Below, in pieces: positions 33,571 to 45,000 of a stretch of DNA of 64,000 nucleotides (position 1 is the stretch's first letter; each line of letters starts with the position of its first letter). The DNA lies in NCBI GenBank assembly GCA_947095585.1, contig OX352761.1, positions 106,916,390-106,980,389 on the forward strand, read 5' to 3'. The notes under the pieces are model-generated. The model saw nothing but the letters and a program-made list of their open reading frames with translations, was not told the origin of the DNA and ran no database searches. This stretch comes from Nephrocerus scutellatus (Eukaryota > Arthropoda > Insecta > Diptera > Pipunculidae). Position numbers and translations under genes: made by a program.

Positions 33571-35330
33571 TAAAAAAAAAACCTGGTGGCCGCCAGTAAT
33601 TTTCCTCCAATACAGGAAAGCTGAATGACTGGCTAGTCCCTTCAAAGTAAGGCGTGAGGCTAATAACACGCCCGTAAAAATACTTTATTACGGGATCCAA
33701 AAACAGCCGCAAATACACTGATGAACTACGATAACCACGGCAACGAATAGGGCTACACGATTTAAGAATTTTCTCATGGACGGCACGCTCACTGTATATA
33801 CAGCTCTATAGAGCTTGAGCTACACAGCACCTACCCGATACCCTATCCAAATATAATCGGATTCAAAGCAGTAAATGAACCGCTATGCACTCTTTGCCTG
33901 AGGGGCAGGTTTAAAAACACAAGCCTCATAAACATTCATGCACCAACAGAGGATTCCTCAGATGATGAAACAGAAGAATTCTTTGATTCAGTCGAACGGG
34001 AACTCCATGCTGCGCTCAGTATATGAATTCGAAAATAGGTAGGGAGCCAGTAATCAGGCAGTACATTGGCGCCAATAGCTTGCACGACAGCACTAATGAC
34101 AATGGACAACGAGTCATAGAGATGGCAGCAAACAATAATTTGGTCGTTGTGAGTACAAGATTTGCGCGTAAAAATATCTACAAAGCCACCTGAGTATCTC
34201 CTGATTCAACACGGCTGCCCTTCGCAACGAAGAGACCAGAAACAACTACGCTAAAGTGATAGGACTCGCCCTAAATGCACGGAGAGTAAGTCCTGGGGAT
34301 AAGATCTCGCGCGTAGAAGATACTGTCATTGGTACTGCTGGTTCCATCTATGACAGTATTCGTAGAAATAGGAACGACTGGTTCGATGACGAATGTAAGC
34401 TAGAGCGACAATCTCATAGAACGCGGGCACGCGAAGCCCAGAAGATATGAAAAGACAGTTCACTGGCGAAAGTAAGCAGCCTGGGAGAAGAATCTCATCC
34501 GTGAACTAGAACAGTACAGAGAGCGAGGACGACACTAGGCGCGGAATTTCTACCGCGGTATGACGCAAATACACCGCATTTCTCATACTGCAAAGACAAA
34601 GAGGGTAATCTGATCGCCGATCAAGAAGGCATCTTAGAGTGATGGGAAGAGCTCACACTATGCCGCCGCCACCAAGTATAGACGAAATTAGCAGAGCGAT
34701 AAATCGGCTCAACAAAACCGGGCCCCGGGATTAGATGGTATCTCAGCGGAGCTGATTAAATCAGGAGACCCCGAAATACTCTAAGCAATTCATGATCTAA
34801 TAGTGCAAGTATGGGAGAAAGAAGCAATGCCAGAAGACTGGCGAAGAGGCATCCTGCTCTCCATACAAGAAAAGCATATATAACAACGTGCGGCAATTAT
34901 CGGGCTATAAGTTCGTTGAGTACCCCCTATAATATTTCCTCTTCTATCCTTCAAGACAGGATAGCCCCATATGCTAAAGTCATCATCGGTCCATACCAGT
35001 GTGGCTTCATCCGAGGCAAATCAACAACTGATCAGATTTACACCCTTAGGCAGGTGATGGAAAAATGTCTAGAGTTTCAAAACTCACTACACCATCTTTT
35101 TATAGACTTTATAAAGCCGCTTATGAAAGCATAGCCAGAGTGGAACTTTATAAAGCCATGAGAGAATTTGGCATCTCAAATAAACAGACTATGTAGGTTG
35201 ACCATGACCAATGTTATAAGCCAAGTTAAGAATATCCCGATCACTATCAACCCCATGCCTGATGAAGGGAATCTCAGCATCGTTTGCCCGATATAAAAGA
35301 AAGGAGAACGACCAAACTGCGCCAAACAAT
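33571..35330 (+). mobile_element. RTE-like LINE, endonuclease to mid-RT (copy 3 of 5)
   Basis: The leader ('ggtggccgccagtaatttt') and the start 'tttaagaattttctcatgga' match copy 5. Coding scraps follow: endonuclease (SLINIHAPTEDSSDDETEEF, FFDSVERELHA), the linker (RNRNDWFDDECKLERQS), the pre-RT block (GISAELIKSGDPEI, VWEKEAMPEDWRRG), and RT (QCGFIRGKSTTDQIYTLRQV, HHLFIDF). Many stops and frame shifts; the C-terminus is missing. Confidence 0.75.
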
Positions 35331-35439
35331 GGAAAAATTAGTCTCCTTAATATCGCCTACTTATTTATCTTCCATACTGTGTGAACACCGAAGGTGAGGT
35401 GTTAGGCCAAAAAAGTTCATAATCGAGCTAATATTCACG

Positions 35440-35995
35440 CTGCGGCAGATTTTGAAGAATAAGAAGTAGAGTTCTATATTCACCACCTTTTATCGATTTC
35501 AAAGTCGCATATGAAAGCATTTGTTGAGACGATCTTAACAAAGCCACATCTAGTTTTGGCATCCATGCCAAACTCCTTCGGCGGTGTAGGATGACGATTG
35601 TGAATTCTCGCTACTTTGTCATGGGATGTTGGGAACAACCTGAACGAGTCCTTTGATGTCAAAGACGGATTCAGAAAAGGTGAAGTGTCATTATTTTGGA
35701 GAGATTTATGCAAAACTCTCAGGTTTCCGATGGACTCTATCAACGATATATTTTCGTCGGTTGTTTCGAGCAAAAAATTTGGCTTTGGCGGGATTTGGAG
35801 GAGAATATTCAATAACAAAATACGAAAGTTATAAAGCGACATCGACCTAATCAAGACACTATGTGCTTGAGGTTTGAAATGGCTAGGACATGTATAGCGG
35901 ATGGACATAAACGCTCCGGTCCGCAGAGTCTTTGAATATAACACAGAAGGAGAGCGTCGTCTTAAATAGTGCACATCATGGAGGAGGACCTGCAA
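35440..35995 (+). mobile_element. RTE-like LINE family 3 fragment, RT to C-terminus
   Basis: Begins 'gctgcggcagattttg' like 29610 and continues through RT pieces ('ttcggcggtgtaggatgac', 'aacctgaacgagtcctttga') to the tail 'aaatggctaggacatgtata', '.gaaggagagcgtcgtc' (WLGHV and GRRR-type C-terminal motifs). Large parts of RT are deleted. Confidence 0.6.
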
Positions 35996-37560
35996 GAGAT
36001 ATTAAATAAATTTTACCGTAAAACTACAAAAGGATGTTGTACTGCAACTCTCGGGGGATAGTAATAAAAAAATGGCTTATATATAGCACGTACGAAATCA
36101 GCTACTAGACACCCCAACAACCCCCCCTAGCAACAGCAAACACCCTTTACAAACAAGAGCTCATTTATTCGTATAACTGGCGATTTCGAGTTGTGTACAA
36201 AAAATTTTGAAACTCACTGTCAACTACCAAAATATTAAAAGACAAGAAAAAGAAATAAAAACAAAAATTAGCCAACTGGAGGTATTCAAGCGCCGTCGCC
36301 GTCCATGTCGTTCAAATTATCCAGGGTTTTGCTAAAGAATCTAATTCACCAGAGGAGATATGAGTATGTATCTACTACTGATCTGTTTGAAATTACATTC
36401 CAATGGGACAGTGTAAACATCATGCTGCGCAGTATCTTACCCCACTGTAACCATATCGCATAGAATCATAGAGCAACTCGAAATTACACAGCAACTGTCT
36501 CATATTTTTCCACCTGCAATAATAGGTTAATTCTGTACCAATCGCCGTTTTTGCCTTCGAGTGCTCGTAGAATGTAGGTGAAAATATGTTTGAACAGCAT
36601 TCCTTAGACGATGTTTCCCCTCCACCTCTGTCTCAATTAGTAAACAAACTCTGTCAGTGTATAGGTGCAACATAAGCAGATATGCGATACATATACGAAC
36701 AACCGACGCGAACACATTAAGATACTACAAAGTTGTTCGTACTTTGTTACGGCCAGTAATGTTATTTCCTGCCTAACGCACTTAGCAAGCCAACACATCT
36801 GCATCTGTCTATCTCATTCTCGTTCTTATTCAAACATCAAAAGTTTGTTATCAGTTAACATCTTAACGATATGGATAATAATAGGAAGTGCTGTGGTGTC
36901 GCGCAACGCACCCAGCTGAGCACTGAGCCTAACAGTGCTGGGTGCTGGGATTTTGGTATTTGCCGTTATTATCCAGTGGAAAACTGAGCCTGTAACCGAG
37001 AGCTGATGCAACCGACCAGACACCATCCACCAACCATTTATCAGGTGTAAAATTCTTTGTTGGATCTTCAACAGAGAGATCTTTGCTTGAGATGAGAAGA
37101 ACTGCACACAATGTGTGTGATGTTTGTTTGCTTGAGGTTTTATGTGTGTGGTTTTCAATGAGGTGCGATAACAATTAGTACATAACAACACTAAGCCTAG
37201 ATACTGCGGAAGACGGTCGTCGTCTCATGTATAGGCTTGACACATGGATTAACTGCTAGATCTCCGGAGAACTTAATTAAACGACGGGATGCGATGATGT
37301 TTGCATTTCGAGGGTTCTTTTGAAATATTCGGGTTTATTTTGTTCTTAGATAAACAATTCTCGATTCGACTGTAGCGTACCTTACACGCGTCTCTAAAAT
37401 GAAATAAAAAATTAAAGTTGCTGAGGTTCAGTTTAAAAAATTATTAGGTACATGGTATGCAAGGTAAACCAAAAAAAAATGGAATCAGCTTAACTTTAAC
37501 AAACAAGTATTTTCCAAAATCAGTCGAATCTGACATTTCCAAGCGAAATCATCCTGGAAC
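35996..37560. other. Gene-free stretch
   Basis: No gene recognised. A bulged hairpin (CACCCAG-x-CACTG ... CAGTG-CTGGGTG) lies at 36909-36944. Frames of 80-121 codons at 36826-37191 show no recognisable similarity. Confidence 0.35.
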
Positions 37561-38840
37561 TATGGAAAATGAATAGGGAACAATGAACAATGACCAACGC
37601 AACGTATATGCCGCCGCTGATGCAATCACAAACATCATTCTTATTGGTATGAGAAAGTGTATCCCTTTCAGGAATAAGTATATCAAACCAAAGGAAGATG
37701 GATGGTACGACTCGAGCTGTAAAGATGCTTCTAGGATTAGAGAGGTATGCTTTCGGTTTTACAAAGAAAACCCTACAGAGGAAAACGAACCAATTTTAAA
37801 CGAGCCAGAAATTATTGCAATGCTCATCTTCGGCGAGTCAAATTCGCCTACGACCGAAAATTGGGGCAAAAAATACTGCAATATCCCAAAGGTAGTAAAA
37901 ATTTTTGGTTATTCGCGAAAAGAATCAAAAATACAGTCTCGTCGTCCATTCCAACGCTTATTTATAATGACACTCCAGTTGTCAACACTAAAGACAAAGC
38001 TAATCTGTTTGCTGCACATTTTGCAGCTAGCTCCACACTACCAGATTATGCATTGATGCCGCCTGCACCCCCAAGTATTGAGCTTTGAGCACTCTATGGG
38101 ACAGATCTTCATTCGTACTCGTGCAGTTGCTAGAGTTTTAAACGATCTCAACATTCACAAATATATCCATCTATCCTATTCTTCTGGACTCTTCCCGAGA
38201 AGTTGGAAAGCAGCCTTTGTCCAGCCCATACCCAAAAAAGGCGAGCCGTCATCTCCTTCTTCGTACCGACCAATAGCACTTACATCCATTCTTTCCAAGG
38301 TCATGGAAACACTGATCAATTTTCAGCTCATGAAATATCTTGAAACCAATGAAATCCTTATTGACCGGCAGTACGGATTTCGTGGGCAACGTTCCACTGG
38401 TGATTTTATGGGATATTTCACCGAACAGTGGAACCGGTCTTTGCATCAATTTGGTGAAAGCAAAGCTGTTGCACTCGATATTTCTAAGGCATTTGACAGA
38501 GTTTGGCATCAAGCTCTTTTGTAAAAAATGCGTGCCTTTGGTGTCGATGATAAACTGCTTCATTGGATTAGAAGCTATCTTTTGGACCGCTCAATTCAAG
38601 TTGTTTTGGACGGTTTCAAGTCTGAAACACACCACATAAATGCTGACGTTCCTCAGGGCTCTGTTCTGTCCCCGGCACTCTTTGTCATTTTTAGTAATGA
38701 TCTCTTATCTGTGACTTCTAATCCAATTCACTCTTTCGCTGAAGACAGCACTCTCAGCATCTCATATAAGTTGGAGGAACGTCCCTCAACCTCTCATGTG
38801 GAACTCAAACAACTTCGTATGTTTAGCACGTTAAATTCTG
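37561..38840 (+). mobile_element. CR1-like LINE, linker and RT (copy 2), 5' part
   Basis: The plus strand encodes ANAAADAITN-type linker, KPYRGKRTNFKRARN, then RT: SYRPIALTSILSKVMETLIN, YGFRGQRSTGDFM, VALDISKAFDRVWHQALL, an in-frame TAA at 38522-38524, LLHWIRSYLLDRSIQVVLDG, VPQGSVLSPALFVIFSNDL and SFAEDSTLSI. The catalytic FADD is FAED, so the active site is damaged. It breaks off at TLNS, where a minus-strand LINE is inserted; the 3' end resumes at 40262. Confidence 0.8.
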
Positions 38841-40261
38841 GGGAGAAAATATCTAGGCCTTTCACCGGATGTTGGCTAGAGTGGTGACCACCTGTCAGCT
38901 CTTTGGTTATTCTGTAAACGGTTCTGCTATCGCACCTGCTCGCTGCTTCCTCTGCTTCTGAGGCCAGGGTGTTAATATAATTACGTTTGTCACGTCTTAC
39001 ACTACGCTGCACTTCTCTCATTTTGCTTCGATACACGGACTCTAGCTCGATCCTCGCTGCTGCTGGAATATCTACAATACGAGCTTTAAGTAGCTCACGT
39101 TCGTTAATCCGCCTCCAGGTATCTTCGGTAAGCCACGTGCTGTGCCTTGCCTGGCTTCTACCAACAATACTTTCCGCTCCAGATGTGAAAACATTTTTCA
39201 CAGTCTTCCAATGTTCCTGGATGGTTGTCGGCAGTGAGCTGCTGATTGCTCCTACTCCTTGCGATAAATGATCCCTTAATTGTTGTTATACCTAGGCATT
39301 CGGATGATATTGCGGAATCTATGAACTGATGCAGTACGTAACTGGACAGTAGCTACCATAAGGTGATGATCCCGTACCATACCCATGTCGGCTCCACGTC
39401 TATTTCGGAAGTTTAAAAGACAGCTCCTAAAACGTCGGCTGATCGTCACGTGGTCGATTTGGTTGGATGATGATTGCTTGTCAGTTGACACCCAGCTGAC
39501 CTTGTGGCAGGTCTTATACTCAAACATGGTGCCTCCTATGACAAGGTGGTTGGAGTTGCAGAAATCAACAAATCTTTCACCATTGTCATTTCGTTCGCCG
39601 AGGCCGTGCTTCCCAATCACATGTTTGAGTCCTTTATTGTCGTTGCCAACCTTGGCATTCAAGTCCCCAATCACGATGACGATATCTCCGTTCGGCGTTG
39701 CGTTGAATACAGCGCTTAGTTGATTGTAGAAGTTGTCCTTTTCATCCTCAGTCGAAGGATTCGTTGGGGCGTAGCACTGTATGTTCGTGACGCGCCGTAC
39801 TCTAGTCCGAAATCTGGCCGATAAGATCCTATCACTATGTGGGTGCCAGGAAATTAGGCCTCTGCGTGCTTTTGGCGTTAGCAGCAGACCTACTCCAAAT
39901 TCACGGGGACTGCCGGAGGGTTTGCCGGAGTAGAGTAGCACAGTGATACACGTTGGGGATTGGTACTCTCCCGCGTCGATCCAACTTACTTCACTTACTC
40001 CCAGTATGTCCAAATTAAATCGAAGAAACTCACGTTCCAGTTGAAGAAATCTGGCATTTTGAGGCCCTACACTCCCTGAGTCAAGGAGCGTCCTCACATT
40101 CCAGAAACTAATTTTAGTCCGGGTACAATAGCCAAAAGTCGTCGCATTTTTCGGTACCGCAGGGTGCTAACCCACGATACCTAGACTAGAAACGCTAGAT
40201 CGTTCGCACTTGCAGTTCTAGCCTACATATATAAGGATTTATACACATAGTTGCCCGGGGA
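38841..40261 (-). mobile_element. LINE family 2: AP endonuclease and linker, inserted in CR1-like copy 2
   Basis: The minus strand 40097-39276 is an almost intact endonuclease frame of 273 codons: NARFLQLEREFLRFNLDILG, VSEVSWIDAGEY, GVGLLLTPKARRGLISWHPH, IQCYAPTNPSTEDEKDNFYN, VIGDLNAKVG, NSNHLVIGGTMF, QIDHVTISRRF and a terminal RDHHLM. It is the type annotated in insects as 'craniofacial development protein 2-like'. 39201-38850 continues with a linker (TWLTEDTWRRINERELLKAR). The RT is absent although this is the 3' side of the element, so the copy was cut after insertion. Confidence 0.75.
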
Positions 40262-40786
40262 CCACCACTAGGAGGTAGAGCAAGCACTACATCACGAACT
40301 TGATTGTTGCGCTACTGGCCCAAACCAAGTTTTCAGCAGTCAGTAGTTTCCCGGACAATCGCAATGCATATTGCGAAATCAACAGATTCGCTTGACAACC
40401 GCAGGAACGTCTCCTACTTGTCACTGTTTTATCGCTTCTTCCACCAGCGGTGCTCAAGAGAAGAAGCCAGTTGCATGCCACCTCTCCTTGAATTCAACCG
40501 CAATACTCGTGGCGCTCTAAATGCACATCAGTTTACCCTTGAGCCCATCTTCGGACGTACAGTTAAGTTCAGGGATTCGTTCTTCAGCCGTACAACATGT
40601 ATGTGGAATGCTCTGCCAAGCTCTGTCTTTCCACATCACTATAATCCACAGGCATTGAAGACACAAGCTCATAGAAATCTCCTCTCTTCTTCTCCTTTTC
40701 CTTTACGCCCACGTTGTGCCAAGCATATAGTCGAACATAATAAGGGTGCGAACCCCTTTTCGCGTGCGCAAATTATAAAAAAAAGA
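40262..40786 (+). mobile_element. CR1-like LINE copy 2, C-terminus and 3' end
   Basis: A 167-codon frame (40304-40807) carries DNRRNVSYLSLFYRFFHQRC, ASCMPPLLEFNRNTRGALNA, FFSRTTCMWNALPSSVFPHH and LLSSSPFPLRPRCAKH, the usual C-terminus of CR1/jockey-like ORF2. It runs straight into the heptanucleotide array, which therefore sits where the simple 3' tail of the element would be. Confidence 0.75.
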
Positions 40787-41331
40787 ACAATAAACAATGA
40801 ACAATGAAAAATTAACAGTGAACAGTGAACAGTGAACAGTGAATAGTGAATAGTTAATTGTGAAGAATGAAGAATGAAGAATGAACAATGAACAATGAAC
40901 AATGAACAATGAACAATGAACAATGAACAATGAACAATGAACAGTGAACAATGAATAGTGAAGAATGAAGAATGAACAATGAACAATGAACAATGAACAG
41001 TGAACAATGAACAATGAACAATGAACAATGAACAGTGAACAATGAATAGTGAAGAATGAAGAATGAACAATGAACAATGAACAATGAACAGTGAACAATG
41101 AACAATGAACAGTGAACAATGAACAATAAACATGAACAATGAACAATGAACAGTGAACAGTGAACAGTGAATAGTGAAGAATGAACAATGAACAATGAAC
41201 AATGAACAATGAACAATGAACGATGAACGATGAACAATGAACAGTGAACAATGAACAATGAACAATGAACAATGAACAGTGAACAGTGAATAGTGAAGAA
41301 TGAACAATGAGCAATCAACAGTACAAATATG
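40787..41331. repeat. Heptanucleotide array (TGAACAA)n, about 540 bp
   Basis: About 77 units of 7 bp with the variants TGAACAA, TGAACAG, TGAATAG and TGAAGAA. Higher-order order is visible: blocks ending in '-AGTGAATAGTGAAGAATGAA' recur near 40850, 40955, 41045, 41165 and 41290, spacing about 90-120 bp. On the plus strand each unit brings a TGA, closing all three frames; on the minus strand (TTGTTCA) no frame contains a stop, giving three overlapping open frames of 154-212 codons that all read VHCSLFI repeats. These frames are not genes. Confidence 0.9.
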
Positions 41332-42540
41332 CGTAATCCTGAGTATATTTATTTGTCTCTATGATGATATGACGCAAATTATTTATAAAATTTCACTTAC
41401 ATATAACTTTTGTATATAAAAAGCGAAGGAACGATTGGGTATATAAAGGAATTCTAATGAAAATTCCCAGAATAGAAACGTTTTATATGGTATCGTATTT
41501 TATGTTTTAATTGATTATCTCTTCAGCACTGAGCGGTCTTTTAGTCTCAGCATTATTTATGTTGCATTGCACACCCATTAAACGGCAGCACATCAGGTGG
41601 TCGTTACGTTTGTTTTGTTTTGTCAAAATGAACTCGCCAGGTACCCTGAAGGTAATAAATTCTTCAAAATTTGTTCAACTCATCACGTTTTTTTTTTGAT
41701 GAATGATAGGCGTGTCTAGCGAGATACGTTTGATTGATTGTGTGGTTTTTTTGTTTTAAATTTAACTACGACCACGTTTAGTTGATTCAGTTGAATTTTA
41801 AATTGAAAAAAATTTATCTGATAAATATTAAAGCGTCGGAGGCAATTACTTCAATGTACGTGTGGAATAAAAAAAGAACTTAGGGGTATGGCCCATGTGT
41901 ACTCATAAATAAAGACAACTCATTCAGATCCAAGTGCCGAATTGGTAATCAGACGGTCAAAACAAAATGCTGCACTCTACATCTGATCTGATCGCACCAA
42001 ACTGGCTGAGTGAATAATCTTCAGAAAAGGAAAGAGAAACAACAATTGTGTGCATCGGCAGCTGATCAATAATAATTTGGAGCGCCGTCGACTCAGATGT
42101 GTCAGGAAATGGAAAGTGTCCATCATGGTGTGCTCGATGAACGATGATCCAACGCAGTAGCTAACAGCCACCCGCTTATGCCGTTGCGGTGTCTCGGCCA
42201 TCCCACCAAACGGGATAAATGCAAATCCAATCCATTGCATTAACATGGATTTCACGTGCCAACGCGAAAGACCTTATCGGCGGAATTTTATCATAGGGGC
42301 GAACCTCTTTGCGTTTGATCTTGTTTCGGTCGTCTGGTTTCGTTGCGCTTGTGCTGTAGTTGCTGTGTGTGCTCGATTTGGAATTATCAGTTCATTCGTA
42401 AAAAGGCGCTTCCTTACGAGACGGTGCAGGACTTTTATCCAAAGGAACGAGAAAGGCCTGAGAAAAAATAACTTGGAGCTTCCCTTTGCAATTTAATGAC
42501 AAAATTTTAAAATATAAGATCAGTTCAGTTATAGAAAGCT
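41332..42540. other. Gene-free stretch
   Basis: No element or gene recognised. Several frames below 95 codons, none convincing. Confidence 0.35.
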
Positions 42541-44545
42541 TTATTTCCCAGTGGATAAGAAATGTATTCGGACACTCCTCTATTCTGAATTTATTCAGGG
42601 CTCCAAAAATATACTGGTTGACTGTGATACCAACTTCAGACAGTCATTGCTGTCAAAGCAGTGATGACAGAGCGCTCAAATTTACACTAATCACAGTTCA
42701 TTCCATTGTTTACAAGCGTACATTAGTGGGGAAATAATCCGAAAAAAGTTATCCGCAATGGAATTCAAGCGTAATAGTGTCATTGCTCTATTTTTGGCTG
42801 GAAAACCACAGCCGCAGATTGTTAACCAGTTAAAACACCTGCATGTGAATAAAATGTTTGTGTATCGCACCATAAATCGTTATAACGATACTGGAAGCAT
42901 TGCAAAACGCCATGGTGGTGGACCGAAACGCACTGCAACATCGCCCGATATCATTCGGAAGGTGAAGGCAAAATTGGCTCGGAATCCGCGCCGTAGCGGC
43001 AGAAAAATGGCACGTGAGGTGAACATTTCGCGCGAACGGATGCAGCACATATTGAAAGATCATCTTGGACTAAAGGCCTTGAAATTCCAAAAAACGCATG
43101 GTCTCACCGATGCTCAAAAAAAAGTTAGAGTGGAAAGAGCAAAGGAGTTGTTTCGCTTGCACGAAAGTGGCGATTTGCTGAATTAGGTTTTCTCCGATGA
43201 GTCACCGTTCGTTATTGAGCAATATGTGAACAAGCAAAACGACCGGATTTACTTGCCCGGCCGTTCTACTGAAAATTTGGACCAACGGATTGCCACTCGA
43301 AACCAAGCTCCGCCGATGGTGATGGTTTGGGCCGCCGTAACGGCCGAAAGCCGGTCACCGCTCGTTTTTTTTTTGGACCGTGGCATCAAGATATGCTCAA
43401 ATTTATCGTGGTCATGTGTTGGAGGGAGCGTTGAAGCCTTGGGCACAAAAAAATTTCAGCCGCAGAGCCTGGACATTTCAACAGGACTCGGCGCCGAGTC
43501 ATAAAGCGCGCGTCAATTCAAATTGGCTGAGAAACAACGTTCCGCGGTTCATTTCCACTGCCCAATGGCCACCAAATTCATCGGATGCTAATCCGCTAGA
43601 TTTCTCGGTTTGGGGTATTTTGAAGGGCAAGGTTGGGACAAAAAAATAACAAAGTGTCGATCATCTCAAGCAAGCGCTTCGCCGGGAATGGGCCAAAATA
43701 CCGCAGAGCCACTTTCGTGCTGCATGTAATAACTTTGTCGGCCGTTTGAAGGCCATAATAGCGGGTCAGGGCGGCCAAATCTGCCAAAACTGCTAATGCA
43801 ATTCAAAAATTTGTGAACATTTTTTACTTTGATTCAATGAAATTCATCAAAAAATAAAAATTCTGTGGCGTTTTGTTTTGGTAACACTTCGTGTCATGCA
43901 CCCTGTAGACTACACCATTCCGCAACTACATTTCAACAACAACTTCCAGGTCACTATCCCCTCCAGAACACTCTGGGAAGAAGGTGCTATCTGGGAAGAT
44001 GAATCAATTAGTTTTTATACTGACGGGTCAAAAACTGATGCTGGGGCAGGCGGAGTTGTTTTCTCAAAAAGGCTTAATATTAGTCTCTCTTTCCTTCTTC
44101 CCAATCACATTTCAAGAAGAAGTCATGGCGAATAAAGAAGTCCTCTCCTGATGGCTGAAGAGAAACGTGATATACACTAAGGATATCCGCATCTTCTCGG
44201 ATAGTCAATCAGCTTTGAGATCCCTAGAATCAGTCTCTACGAAACAAGCATGCAGCAAGGCTTGGTGTATTTTCCAAAGACTTCTGCAGAAGCTACATGG
44301 ACGAGGAGGAGGAAGAGACCATTTTTCACCTTCTCTGCACAAGCACAGCTCCATTTGGGAGCCTTTTTTTACAACGACCCTAACGATTTGTCAAGCACTG
44401 ACATCAAAAGTCTTATACGCTACATTCGAAGCTCCAACTGGTTCAACGACTAGGGCGAAAAATCCTCTTGATCCATGTGGCATCACAATGGACCATCTAT
44501 TGGTCTAAGTGGGTTGGTTTCCTGCCGACACCACACCCAACCTAA
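42541..44545 (+). mobile_element. LOA-type LINE fragment (copy 2), split by a maT transposon
   Basis: 42541-42611 (FGHSSILNLFRAP) and 43908-44545 (DYTIPQLHFNNNFQV, FYTDGSKTDAGAGGVVFS, DIRIFSDSQSALRSLESVST, FFTFSAQAQLHLGAFF) match LOA copy 1 collinearly at 13040-13100 and 13085-13935, so the two pieces were contiguous before the maT insertion. A large part of RNase H (the GHR-containing helix) is deleted. The end 'ccaacctaacctaatctaac' resembles a short CCTAA-type tail. Confidence 0.75.
42612..43907 (+). mobile_element. maT (Tc1/mariner superfamily, DD37D) element, full-length but inactive
   Basis: 1296 bp flanked by TA on both sides. The ends TACTGGTTGACTGTGATAC and TACAGGGTGCATGACAC (reverse complement of the right end) are imperfect inverted repeats. 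The transposase runs from ATG at 42758: paired helix-turn-helix (QIVNQLKHLHVNKMFVYRTI, GRKMAREVNISRERM), GRS motif, first D in VFSDESPF, second D in QQDSAPSHKA, third D in NPLDFSVWG with 37 residues between the last two. An in-frame TAG at 43184-43186, a frame shift near 43393 and a TAA at 43647-43649 break it. The C-terminus ends at TAA 43794-43796. Confidence 0.85.
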
Positions 44546-44559
44546 CCTAATCTAACTTT

Positions 44560-45000
44560 ACCCCTTTTTGTCTTCATTTTCGACTAATTTGAGGTTCTTT
44601 TTAACCACCTTTCATACAACCTAGAGAGCTAAAATTTTGTGAGTGTCTAAGTCCCAAATAGCATTTTTTATGTTCCTCGTGTGGCGCGTGTGATGGGTGG
44701 ACATTTTTTTTCGACTTCTTTGAGGTCCTTTTAAATCACTTTTCACACGACCTAAGAGCGCTTTGTGAGTGTCTTAGTCCCAAACAACTTTGTTTATATT
44801 CCGCGTGTGACGTGTGTCGCGTTTCACATGTAGCGCGTGTAGTTGGTGAAAATGTCGGCATTTTCTCGGTTTTTGAGGTCATTTTTAACCACCGAGACCG
44901 AGAGGGCTGAAATTTTTCGAGCAGCTATCAGGCAGGCGCCAATGTTGATATTTCGCTTGAGACGCGTGTGGCGCGTGTGATGTGTGGAAAAAAGAAAATA
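44560..45000 (+). repeat. Tandem repeat family T, three units of about 145 bp
   Basis: Units start near 44570, 44712 and 44862. Each holds 'ttcgact', 'tttgaggt', 'tttttaa.cacc', a 'gagagctgaaatttt'-like block, 'gtgagtgtctaagtcccaaa' and 'gtgtggcgcgtgtgatg'. The same sequence occurs at 49840-49985 and after 50490. Confidence 0.6.

Noticed and set aside
40669..41318. Three overlapping minus-strand open frames of 154-212 codons
   Set aside because: They are by-products of the 7-bp repeat, which has no stop on that strand; residues are one endless heptapeptide.
40787..41331. CRISPR-like array
   Set aside because: Unit is 7 bp without spacers, in a fly genome; plainly a minisatellite.
42385..42425. 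TCAGTT initiator followed by GAGACGG as a possible DPE-type core promoter
   Set aside because: The distance is about three bases off the fixed +28 position and no gene follows.
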